Shown: one piece after another, positions 1-6,674 of the stretch | Numbering within the stretch: the stretch's first letter is position 1 | How the letters are laid out: every line of letters begins with the position of its first letter | Origin: Candidatus Magasanikbacteria bacterium CG10_big_fil_rev_8_21_14_0_10_36_16 | Lineage (GTDB): Bacteria > Patescibacteriota > Patescibacteriia > Magasanikbacterales > UBA922 | Assembly (NCBI GenBank): GCA_002773185.1 | Contig: PFBU01000067.1 | Span: forward strand, 1 to 8,187 | DNA length: 8,187 nt | Direction of reading: 5' to 3' | Notes under the pieces: generated by a model | Databases searched by the model: none | Told to the model about the DNA's origin: nothing | The model's input: only the letters and a program-made list of their open reading frames with translations | Translations under genes and position numbers: made by a program

Positions 1-1070
1 ACCAAACCTATAACAGCATAAACAAAGATCTGTTGTCCTTTCTTCACTTTTTCACTATTTCCAAAAGAAAATATCCAAGTGAAGCCACCATAAATAAACA
101 TCACAAAAGCCAATCCAGCTACAAAGGAAAAAATATAATTCATAGCCCTAAGTCCCAAATCAACTAAATCATTGACATCCTTGCAAGTACCAGTAAAAGC
201 ACAATCTGGTAAAGGTCCTTTATAGGTAGATGATGATGGTACAGGATGAGTACTTGATATATAATCATCAGTACTATTGGATTCATTTAGTTTCTTTGTA
301 GATACACAATTCCTAGCAGCTTTCAAAGTACAGACAGGACTATTTTTACACTGATCATCACTCAAATAATTACAAATAGTATCATTATTTGCTGAGTAAC
401 ATTTGTTGTCATTTTTTAAGAAAAAACAAGAATGTGTATTATTTTCTGCTTTACTACAATCAGCTTTTGAAAGGGGTGTGCAATTTATAGGATTTATTGT
501 GATATTAATTGGACAGGTACTACTAGAAAAATCATCATAGGAAGCCACAAAATTCAATTTCAAAGTGAACGGCAAAGTTGGTTTTTTGTCTTTAACAAAA
601 GTAGCACTATCAAAACTATATTTAACTTTAGATATATATTGAAAACTAGCAACTATTTCATCTACAGAAGACGACACGGGGGTCAACCCAGGTTGAACAC
701 AGTCTTGATCTTTACACACAATATCATTCACTTTATCTTTGATAAAAAGAGCTTGGTTAATGTTTGTGTCTTTTGTTTCAGTAATTAATAAATCAATATC
801 AATAACATTTCCTAAAATAACACTGCCCCCCACATTACTACAAATATAATTGATCTTAGGACGCATATTTTGTTGACACTCTTGTTGTGTAGTGTAAGGG
901 GTCATCCCATTAGGACACCCAAATTTAGTAATATTAGAATTATCCATAGCACACCCACTAATTTTATTCACACTCAAACACCATTCTTCTGCCAAAGAAT
1001 ACTCAAACCTAAAAGCAAATCCTAAAACTAAGATAAATACAAACAAAAAACTTTTTGAAAATCTATTCAT
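1..1070 (-). CDS. Cys-rich T4SS-pilin-like membrane protein (3' end off window)
   Basis: ATG at 1070-1068 opens a frame with no stop down to base 1: 356 complete codons, with the C-terminus beyond the left edge. The N-terminus is a signal peptide (basic MNRFSK, hydrophobic residues 8-20, likely cleavage near SLA-E at 26-28). Residues 31-296 form an ectodomain with 18 Cys, an even number that suits disulfide pairing outside the membrane. A hydrophobic helix at about 311-335 contains IYGG, followed by a charged turn GNSEKVKKG and the start of a second helix. This helix, GN(S/A)EK turn, helix ending is typical of the CPR type IV secretion pilin family (VirB2/TrbC-like topology) and matches the protein at 2735-3598. 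The start lies 3 bases after the stop of the solute-binding protein gene, so the two are probably co-transcribed and translationally coupled. No Shine-Dalgarno sequence is present. The ectodomain is far larger than in classical VirB2, so the exact role (pilin, or anchor for a surface module) is uncertain. Confidence 0.8.
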   Translation of the reverse strand, partial: MNRFSKSFLFVFILVLGFAFRFEYSLAEEWCLSVNKISGCAMDNSNITKFGCPNGMTPYTTQQECQQNMRPKINYICSNVGGSVILGNVIDIDLLITETKDTNINQALFIKDKVNDIVCKDQDCVQPGLTPVSSSVDEIVASFQYISKVKYSFDSATFVKDKKPTLPFTLKLNFVASYDDFSSSTCPINITINPINCTPLSKADCSKAENNTHSCFFLKNDNKCYSANNDTICNYLSDDQCKNSPVCTLKAARNCVSTKKLNESNSTDDYISSTHPVPSSSTYKGPLPDCAFTGTCKDVNDLVDLGLRAMNYIFSFVAGLAFVMFIYGGFTWIFSFGNSEKVKKGQQIFVYAVIGL

Positions 1071-1073
1071 AAA

Positions 1074-2450
1074 TTACATAGTCTGCTGAACACGAGCAGC
1101 AGTATTAATAATTATGGCTTTGTCTTTTTTTAGTAAATCATTATCATTGACAGCCGGTTTCAACAATTCAGTAATCATATTGGCAAAAGTACTTTTTACA
1201 GTATCAATATCCTTACCCCTGTACCAATTTTCTGCAAAGAGAGCCTGGGTAGCAAATGGCCCCAGATTTTCGTCCTTTTGCTGTGTTGCAATCTGAGCAC
1301 GGAGAGGACTAGGACTAAATACTTTGGCAGTATATTTGGCCACATTTTCTGGAGAGCTGATGAACCTGACGAAATCCCAAGCTTCATTGGGGTACTTCGT
1401 TTTCACCACTACCGACTCTACCCAATAATTGGCAATATTACTTGGACTTTCTTGGTTAAGTTGCAAAATAGGCATAACACGCAAATTCATTTGAGGAGCT
1501 CTATTTTTGATAGTCTTGTAATCATAAGAATAGCCAAAATAAAAGGCAACTTTGCCACGAATAAATTCATCTAAATCAGCAGGCTTCTTTTCATTCCAAC
1601 TATAGGCCTCCTTGGTTGGTCTAGCAAAGTCCGTATAAAAATCGAGCGCACTCAAAATTGGAGTATTTCTGCTTTGGGCTTTGTCCAAACCACTAGCAAA
1701 AGTTATAGAATTACCAATCGACATCTTGATTCCACTTTGTATAATGAAAAGAGAAGTGATATCGAAGGCAGCGTTGATATTGTTGTAAGTACCAAGCGCT
1801 GTACCAGCTTGCACAATGTCACCAACAGAATTAAATTTGGTCAATTTTTTTACATCACTTATAAAAGTAGCCCAATCCTTTGGAGCTTCGGCAATACCTG
1901 CCCTATCCAACAAATCTTGATTGTAGAATATCGCCAAAGTATCTAGAGATAATGGCAAACCATAAATTTTATTGTCCAAAATAACATCATTGGCAACTGT
2001 CTTTACATAATCTTTGGAAATAGAATTAATAGTTGGCAAAAGATTAGTATCAGTCACTATTTGTTGATCTTTGGAAAAATTATCCGCAATTACCATACGA
2101 GACATTTGTGTCCCTGCCGGAGCAGGAAGTAATCTGGTTTGATTTTTTCTAAGCCAAGTGGCATGCTGTGAAACAATATCTGGTCCTACATCATCAGCCA
2201 AGGCGTTGGTAAACAAATTATCAAATTCATTATAATTTACCTGTCTAATATCAATTGTTACATTTGGATAACGTTGACTATACTCTGTAGCCAAAACCCT
2301 AAGTTCATCTACATCATCATAGATTGTCCAATAAATAAGTTTTATTGGCTTTAGAGAAGCTTGTTGGGTAGTAGAAAGACCTTTACAACCAAAACCAGTC
2401 GTCAAAAAGAAAATAGAAATTATAGAAATGATCAGTGTTTTTTTGAACAT
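1074..2450 (-). CDS. Family 1 extracellular solute-binding lipoprotein (ABC importer type)
   Basis: A 458-aa protein that probably binds a sugar or other small solute outside the membrane. I chose ATG at 2450-2448 because MFKKTLIISIISIFFL begins a clean lipoprotein signal peptide with Cys at 22 (context TTGFGC, a loose lipobox). The frame stays open 75 codons further upstream, but that stretch is the inverted-repeat element and has no protein-like character. Family signs: a beta strand IKLIYWTIYD at 36-45; PDIVSQHATWL at 90-100; YGLPLSLDTLAIFYNQDLL at 163-181, typical of SBP_bac_1/MalE-like proteins; GKVAFYFGYSYD at 299-310; and NEAWDFVRFISSPEN at 355-369, the usual C-lobe motif. Length is normal for the family. 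No permease or ATPase gene is visible, so the substrate and partner transporter are unknown. It lies between two Cys-rich pilin-like genes and is only 3 bases from the downstream one, which is unusual for a transport operon. Family assignment is firm; function in transport is inferred. Confidence 0.9.
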   Translation of the reverse strand: MFKKTLIISIISIFFLTTGFGCKGLSTTQQASLKPIKLIYWTIYDDVDELRVLATEYSQRYPNVTIDIRQVNYNEFDNLFTNALADDVGPDIVSQHATWLRKNQTRLLPAPAGTQMSRMVIADNFSKDQQIVTDTNLLPTINSISKDYVKTVANDVILDNKIYGLPLSLDTLAIFYNQDLLDRAGIAEAPKDWATFISDVKKLTKFNSVGDIVQAGTALGTYNNINAAFDITSLFIIQSGIKMSIGNSITFASGLDKAQSRNTPILSALDFYTDFARPTKEAYSWNEKKPADLDEFIRGKVAFYFGYSYDYKTIKNRAPQMNLRVMPILQLNQESPSNIANYWVESVVVKTKYPNEAWDFVRFISSPENVAKYTAKVFSPSPLRAQIATQQKDENLGPFATQALFAENWYRGKDIDTVKSTFANMITELLKPAVNDNDLLKKDKAIIINTAARVQQTM

Positions 2451-2494
2451 AAAATTTTTTTGAAACAATATTTTATTATTTTTATCAAAGAGAT

Positions 2495-2659
2495 AAATGG
2501 AGATCCTCCCAAGGCGGACAAGTAAAATTGATATAAGATTGAGATAAAATAGAGATAAACTTTCTAAAGAGTTTTTATTATCTCCATTGTATCTCAATTT
2601 TATCTCCTTGCATGTCCGCCTTGCCGTGCACGCCTTGGGCTGTGGGTGGATCTCAATTA
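2495..2659. repeat. MITE-like imperfect inverted-repeat element
   Basis: The ends form terminal inverted repeats: 2495-2510 against the reverse complement of 2644-2659 agree at 13 of 16 positions (core GAGATCC). Further in, 2511-2520 (AAGGCGGACA) is perfectly inverted at 2613-2622. Inside that are two AT-rich arms that pair imperfectly (AAAATTGA.ATA..AT.GAGATA pattern), with the loop around 2561-2575. The right arm carries about 22 extra bases (2623-2644) that are GC-rich and repeat CGCCTTG, unlike the surrounding AT-rich DNA. The element occupies most of the spacer between the 3' end of the pilin-like gene (2735) and the binding-protein start (2450). A possible 3-bp flanking duplication ATA (2493-2495 and 2659-2661) is weak evidence. 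It carries no gene. It could be a miniature mobile element or a structured leader/attenuator. Confidence 0.65.
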
Positions 2660-2682
2660 TATTTCTACTTACCAAACATCAA
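2656..2682 (-). promoter_or_regulatory. Candidate promoter for the solute-binding protein gene
   Basis: On the minus strand there is a perfect TATAAT (2661-2656). TTGATG (2682-2677) lies 15 bases upstream as a modest -35, and that spacing is short. If used, the transcript would start near 2649 and carry a leader of about 200 bases that can fold through the inverted-repeat element before the ATG at 2450. The -10 straddles the right end of the element. No good alternative close to the ATG was found; TTGATA at 2488-2483 has no convincing -10 at the right distance. Confidence 0.3.
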
Positions 2683-2734
2683 TTCTCTAAATTCTGTCTG
2701 TCAACTGATATTTTATCTGAATATATTAATCATT

Positions 2735-3598
2735 TTATCTCAAAATATCCAAAACAAAATTAACAACTGCATAACTGGAGAAAATAATGACAATACCCAA
2801 AACAGCCCAAACCAAAATACCCATAGATTTTTTCTTTTTTTCGGCATTACCCATTGCGGTCATAAATAATAAGCCACCATATACCACCATCGCCAAAGCA
2901 ATGGAGCCCAAAATTCCCAACAAAGTATTGATAACACCACCGATCAATCCTTGGATATTTGTAACTTTCAATTTGTTTAGTTCTTGTATTTGTGGTCCAA
3001 GATTACCCAAATAAGACGAATTTGAGTTACCACTGACTGGTGCCGGGGCATTACTACCTGGTGTTGCAGCACTCGTACCACTACCACCAGTAGTACTCCC
3101 TCCTGTTGATTGACTATTATTAGTAGTGGCTTTAGCCAAACTATCACATTCTTTACTATCAGCATTTGGCAATGGAACACATTTATAATCAACCGCTTGT
3201 TCATTACCAAGTTCAGCTTGACATGCAGATAACGGGAGATATTTTGTAGGAAAACACTGTGAATTGTCTTTTGAACAAAGACAAAATTTAGTAACTACTT
3301 GAGTCTGTGATGGAGGGGTACTTGTCCTGTCCACACATCTTGCATCAAAAACTGTACAATTAGAATTTAAAGCACACTGACTAACCGTGAGTGACATACA
3401 AACAATAGTTACAAAATTACTTCCAGACGATGCGGATGTAGAAACACAACCATTGTTTTCTAACTTACAACCAGGTTCATTAGTACAAGAGTAACCAACA
3501 CGACCAGCACAATCCACAGCATAACTATACTTCCCAAATCCAAAAACCCCCATCAAAATAAACGACATCATCAAGATTTTCCCAATTCCAAACTTCAT
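2735..3598 (-). CDS. Cys-rich T4SS-pilin-like membrane protein
   Basis: A complete 287-aa protein. Layout: signal peptide 1-27 (hydrophobic core IGKILMMSFILMGVFGFG, cleavage near SYA-V); Cys-rich ectodomain 28-155 with 14 Cys; a Ser/Thr/Gly/Asn/Pro-rich linker at about 157-197; then two membrane helices at about 222-247 and 258-283, separated by GNAEKKKKS. The two-helix ending with a basic turn is that of VirB2/TrbC-like pilins as seen in the CPR T4SS-pilin family, and it matches the second such protein at the left edge. Two copies of a three-Cys module stand out: Cys38/44/51 and Cys75/81/88 (C-x5-C-x6-C). The ATG at 3598-3596 is 11 bases after the galU stop, so the two are probably one transcript. 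No Shine-Dalgarno sequence is present; the leader is A-run then T-run. Whether it polymerises as a pilus or acts as a single anchored surface protein cannot be told from sequence. Confidence 0.85.
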   Translation of the reverse strand: MKFGIGKILMMSFILMGVFGFGKYSYAVDCAGRVGYSCTNEPGCKLENNGCVSTSASSGSNFVTIVCMSLTVSQCALNSNCTVFDARCVDRTSTPPSQTQVVTKFCLCSKDNSQCFPTKYLPLSACQAELGNEQAVDYKCVPLPNADSKECDSLAKATTNNSQSTGGSTTGGSGTSAATPGSNAPAPVSGNSNSSYLGNLGPQIQELNKLKVTNIQGLIGGVINTLLGILGSIALAMVVYGGLLFMTAMGNAEKKKKSMGILVWAVLGIVIIFSSYAVVNFVLDILR

Positions 3599-3609
3599 AA
3601 AAATATTTT

Positions 3610-4476
3610 TTAATAAACAAGTAACTCTTCTATTTGGTCTTTTATTTCTGTATCTTTCTTAGCAAAATGAATGGCTGTCTTGAGCAAAGCTAATTTATTA
3701 CCAGTATCAAAATAAATTCCTTCATATTCATAAGCCATAAATTTCTTTTTGTGAGCCAAAGTATTGGCCGCGTCTGACAACCAAATTTCACCATCACGCC
3801 CTGTCTTTTGAGATTCAAGTATATTCCAAATATCTTTGGTAAAGACATAACGCATACCACCAACAATAAGACCGTCGGGAGAAACGTCATTTATAGTCGG
3901 CTTTTCTTTGAAATCAGTAACTTTGTAAAGTTTTTTACCGAGAGATTTGCCATAGACATTGCCATATTTTGTCATAGCTTCTTTATTTGCTATCTTTTGT
4001 ACACCGATGACTGACGCATTTTCTTTATCAAAGACTTTTATCAGCTGTTTGATAACTGGAACTTTGGAATCAATAATACTATCACCATCGGAAAAAACAA
4101 AGGGTTCATCACCGATAAACTCTTTGGCACAGAGTAAAGCATGACCGTTGCCAAGAGGTTCAGACTGACGAGTATAAAAAAATCTAACTTTTTTTGATAA
4201 ATCAATCAAAGGTTTGATTTTGGATATTTTTCCCTTATCTTCCAAAAAATGTTCCAAATCAGGGTCTCTATCAAAATGATCTTCTATCGCTCTCTTCTGA
4301 GAACTTGTCACAAAAATAATTTCAGTGATTCCACTAGCCACCATTTCCTCTACAATATATTGTACAACTGGTTTATCAAGAACAGGCAACATTTCCTTGG
4401 GCATAGCTTTGGTAGCCGGCAAAAATCTAGTACCAAGACCAGCCACGGTAATCACTCCTTTACGAACTTTTTGCAT
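3610..4476 (-). CDS. galU: UTP--glucose-1-phosphate uridylyltransferase (GalU family)
   Basis: Makes UDP-glucose from UTP and glucose-1-phosphate in the cytoplasm, feeding cell-surface polysaccharide and glycosylation. I start it at ATG 4476-4474 (288 aa, normal GalU length). An ATG 15 codons upstream (4521) would place translation ahead of the candidate -10 box and adds residues absent from the family. Motifs: nucleotide-binding VAGLGTRFLPATKAMPKEML at 11-30; KPVVQYIVEE at 35-44; TSSQKRAIEDHFD at 57-69; EPLGNGHALLCA at 106-117; FSDGDSI at 128-134, where canonical enzymes read LPDDLI or similar; DFKEKP at 188-193 with the conserved Lys192; IVGGMRYVF at 204-212; EIWLSDA at 230-236; and FDTGNK at 256-261, equivalent to the D-x-G-x-K signature. 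Family is certain. The DGD variant leaves some room for a different NDP-sugar preference. The gene probably heads a transcript that continues into the pilin-like gene 11 bases downstream. Confidence 0.93.
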   Translation of the reverse strand: MQKVRKGVITVAGLGTRFLPATKAMPKEMLPVLDKPVVQYIVEEMVASGITEIIFVTSSQKRAIEDHFDRDPDLEHFLEDKGKISKIKPLIDLSKKVRFFYTRQSEPLGNGHALLCAKEFIGDEPFVFSDGDSIIDSKVPVIKQLIKVFDKENASVIGVQKIANKEAMTKYGNVYGKSLGKKLYKVTDFKEKPTINDVSPDGLIVGGMRYVFTKDIWNILESQKTGRDGEIWLSDAANTLAHKKKFMAYEYEGIYFDTGNKLALLKTAIHFAKKDTEIKDQIEELLVY

Positions 4477-4504
4477 AATTAATTTAAAAAAATTATATGC
4501 CTCT

Positions 4505-4534
4505 ATTATAACACAACACACCTAATCACTACAA
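4505..4534 (-). promoter_or_regulatory. Candidate galU promoter with extended -10
   Basis: On the minus strand a perfect TATAAT (4510-4505) is preceded by TGT, giving an extended -10 (TGN-TATAAT). TTGTAG (4534-4529) sits 18 bases upstream as a weak -35. Transcription would start near 4498, about 22 bases before the chosen galU ATG. A second TATAAT lies at 4497-4492 and could give an almost leaderless start. The -35 half lies within the 8-bp tandem array. Confidence 0.55.
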
Positions 4535-4572
4535 CACTTGAACACTAAAACACTTCAACAATTGAACACGAA
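4525..4572. repeat. Degenerate 8-bp tandem array
   Basis: Six consecutive 8-mers stay in phase on the plus strand: ATCACTAC, AACACTTG, AACACTAA, AACACTTC, AACAATTG, AACACGAA (consensus AACACTNN; NNAGTGTT on the minus strand). A seventh, weaker unit (CACACCTA) lies at 4517-4524. The array runs up to the spacer of the galU promoter and supplies its -35 region. It is non-coding and lies between the PilX-like gene and galU. Confidence 0.6.
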
Positions 4573-4634
4573 TAATAAATAGTAAAAACAATATTCAATC
4601 TGTCCCTATAAATATTATTAAGTGTTTCAATGTT
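4541..4634 (-). repeat. Imperfect inverted repeat downstream of the PilX-like gene
   Basis: Bases 4620-4634 can pair with 4541-4555 over 15 consecutive positions, two of them G-U wobbles as minus-strand RNA. Inside, 4613-4619 pairs with 4571-4577 over 7 A-T pairs, leaving a bulge at 4556-4570. It begins 13 bases after the stop of the PilX-like gene. No clear U-tract follows the stem, so it is not a textbook intrinsic terminator, although it could still end or protect the pseudopilin transcript. One arm is made from the 8-bp tandem array. Confidence 0.45.
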
Positions 4635-4646
4635 TAATTGTAAATA

Positions 4647-6017
4647 TTACTTCGCTTCCTTCCAACTAATCAGATGATATTGCGGTATAACTGGCACGCC
4701 GACAGGTGGTTGGTACAGCAAGTTACCATCATAAGTATAGCTAGTGTTGATAAATCCTGACACAATATTTCCATTACTAATATATTTGAAACCACTACCA
4801 TTGACAGAAACAACTGAACCAAAAAATGATAAAGAATTCCTCAAACCATAAGAACCAGCATAATTATCTCTGACAATTTTACCAGTAACAGATAACAACA
4901 TCCCATCTATTTCCATATCAGTAGGCACATTGTAAGCTATCTTTATATTACCTTCAGACATCAGACCAATGATATCATCACTATATTTTTGATTATAAAT
5001 TAAATTGTCATAGACAATCAAAGTATGACTTTTTCCACTAGCTAACAAAGCATCACTACTATCAGATACCACTGTTACTCTACCATTTACAGTACCTTCT
5101 ACAAACATATTACTCTCAGAATAAATTACCCCATTGACAGGTATAGGTCTATTATCTATAAAAGTTTGGTCACTTATACTATAGTTGGTAGACGAAAAAG
5201 TTCTAACCTTGTAAGTGTCATAGGTACCGTTTGGATAAAAAATTAAATGCCAACCTTTGCTAGCTGATTGTGAGGACAAAAATCTACCATCAGCAGTATT
5301 AGCCATATTATGCAAATCACTAAAATTAGTCCCCATAGCTGGAAAATCTTTACGAGGTACAGGATACTGCCAAAAACTAGTTGGACCACCAGTTCCATAG
5401 ACTCCCCCATTACCACCTGTATTGGTCGGACATTGTGGCGAAGTTTTGGCGCTCTGCACAAAATTATCACTCAAACCATTGAATTCTATACAACCATTTG
5501 AAAAAATCTTGCCATGAGTAACACTGGTAGCACTAAAAATAATATCCGAACCAATTACAAAAGAGGAATCACTAAAAGATTCATAACCAAAGTAAGCTTC
5601 AATAGTCCTAGGACTATTACCATTACCCGACGAATCAACAACCAACCCTGTTGAACGCACACCAACGACGTGAGTACCCTCTGCCGGAGCGTCAATTTCT
5701 AAGGAAAATTTACCAACCAAATTACCGTTTTTGTCATAATAATCATGGACATAAGACCCGACCTGACCAGTGCCATCAGTATAATCTTCTGGAAATTGGA
5801 TAAGGTGCCAATGATAATAATCTATACCAGCTTCAGCTAGATGAAAAGACAAATCACGTTTATAAATGAATCTAGTAGTACTAGATTGATAGATGGAATA
5901 AGACACAATACCAAGAGTAATAGTTGCAAAAGCAATAAAACCAAATACCATCACAAAAATAAGCGTAACTCCTCTGTGACTGTTTTTCAAAATTTTCTGA
6001 TTGTTATTTGATGACAT
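4647..6017 (-). CDS. PilX/GspK-type minor pseudopilin with large beta-rich ectodomain
   Basis: A 456-aa surface protein. A basic leader ends R15-G16, followed by VTLIFVMVFGFIAF and a single membrane helix (17-43), then DLSFHLAEAGIDYYHWHL at 55-72, which matches the PilX N-terminal family (the AEAG motif after the helix). Position 5 of the mature chain is Phe rather than Glu, as in GspK-type tip subunits. After about residue 80 the chain is beta-rich with many short hydrophobic strands and Gly/Asn turns. VNGVIYSESNMFVEGTVNGR at 294-313 and the segment to about 400 look like a stacked-strand (beta-helix, DUF4900-like) fold; that fold is my inference. Two Cys (176, 196) may form a disulfide. The start is 5 bases after the stop of the GspJ-like gene, so it is co-transcribed with it. 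Likely role: tip or initiating subunit of a type IV pilus or type II secretion pseudopilus. It is the last gene before a 170-base spacer. Confidence 0.8.
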   Translation of the reverse strand: MSSNNNQKILKNSHRGVTLIFVMVFGFIAFATITLGIVSYSIYQSSTTRFIYKRDLSFHLAEAGIDYYHWHLIQFPEDYTDGTGQVGSYVHDYYDKNGNLVGKFSLEIDAPAEGTHVVGVRSTGLVVDSSGNGNSPRTIEAYFGYESFSDSSFVIGSDIIFSATSVTHGKIFSNGCIEFNGLSDNFVQSAKTSPQCPTNTGGNGGVYGTGGPTSFWQYPVPRKDFPAMGTNFSDLHNMANTADGRFLSSQSASKGWHLIFYPNGTYDTYKVRTFSSTNYSISDQTFIDNRPIPVNGVIYSESNMFVEGTVNGRVTVVSDSSDALLASGKSHTLIVYDNLIYNQKYSDDIIGLMSEGNIKIAYNVPTDMEIDGMLLSVTGKIVRDNYAGSYGLRNSLSFFGSVVSVNGSGFKYISNGNIVSGFINTSYTYDGNLLYQPPVGVPVIPQYHLISWKEAK

Positions 6018-6022
6018 ATTTT

Positions 6023-6658
6023 CTAGTTATTATGCAAACTCCTAATCAAAATAGTGCTTTCAACACTCAAAGGAACTGGTGACTTATTATTATTCTTTTC
6101 TAGATCCAACTGCAACTTGACCATACGCACTTCTGAAATATTAAAATTTGTCAAAGCACTCCCTGAACCATTATAAAATTGGTTGTAATACAAAAAAACA
6201 GGTTTGTTAATATTAAAATTAGAGACGTTGTGTGCCAAGTCAAAAATAGTTTCTACTGCCCCACTAGCAATACTGTAAGAAGGCTGTCCTGACACTATAC
6301 TTGGTTTAATAATTGACTGTTTGAAAATATTATCACTAGTATCCAACCAAAATTTCACTTTTTCTATCAGACTATCTGAATCTACATTGGCAAAAAAAAC
6401 AAGTTCGTAAGAATCAGCAACTTCTATAGGATAGGAGCCAATACTGGAAATTTCAGCTGTTCGCGTATAATCTATAAAACGATTTATTGCAAAATTAGCC
6501 TGACCCTGAGCGGCCAATTGTTCCCACATAATATTGATATTTCTATTTCCAGCAATCAATAACTGCATTGCTCCAGTAACTAAAATAAGTGTTATAAAAA
6601 TAACTATTATTAATTCTAATAGAGTAAAGGCTCTTTTTGTTTTGAAAAATAAAAACAT
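6023..6658 (-). CDS. Type II prepilin, PulJ/GspJ/PilW-like minor pseudopilin
   Basis: A complete 211-aa protein. The leader MFLFFKTKRA is followed by FTLLELIIVIFITLILVTGA (11-30), the class III prepilin signature: mature Phe1, Glu5 (E15 of the precursor) and a roughly 20-residue helix that both anchors in the membrane and packs in the filament core. The residue before the cleavage point is Ala10, where nearly all prepilins have Gly. The rest (QGQANFAINRFIDYTRTAE at 51-69, SIGSYPIEVADSYELVFFA at 72-90, then alternating strands) resembles minor pseudopilins of the GspJ/PilW type. It sits 16 bases after the large pseudopilin-like gene and 5 bases before the PilX-like gene, an order that fits a minor-pilin priming complex. 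The ATG at 6658-6656 is preceded only by an A-run and T-run, with no Shine-Dalgarno sequence. Prepilin class is firm; the GspJ assignment is less so. Confidence 0.87.
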   Translation of the reverse strand: MFLFFKTKRAFTLLELIIVIFITLILVTGAMQLLIAGNRNINIMWEQLAAQGQANFAINRFIDYTRTAEISSIGSYPIEVADSYELVFFANVDSDSLIEKVKFWLDTSDNIFKQSIIKPSIVSGQPSYSIASGAVETIFDLAHNVSNFNINKPVFLYYNQFYNGSGSALTNFNISEVRMVKLQLDLEKNNNKSPVPLSVESTILIRSLHNN

Positions 6659-6674
6659 AAAAAAATTTTACTAA

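Noticed and set aside
2451..2675. 75-codon N-terminal extension of the solute-binding protein
   Set aside because: The frame is open by chance through the inverted-repeat element; the real signal peptide with its lipobox Cys starts at 2450.
2699..2704. Perfect TTGACA on the minus strand
   Set aside because: No -10 box lies at 16-18 bases; the nearest TATAAT is 37 bases away.
4477..4521. 15-codon N-terminal extension of galU
   Set aside because: It lies over the candidate -10 boxes and has no counterpart in the family, whose proteins start just before the VAGLGTR motif.
4525..4572. CRISPR array
   Set aside because: The units are 8 bp, contiguous and degenerate, without spacers, and no cas gene is present.
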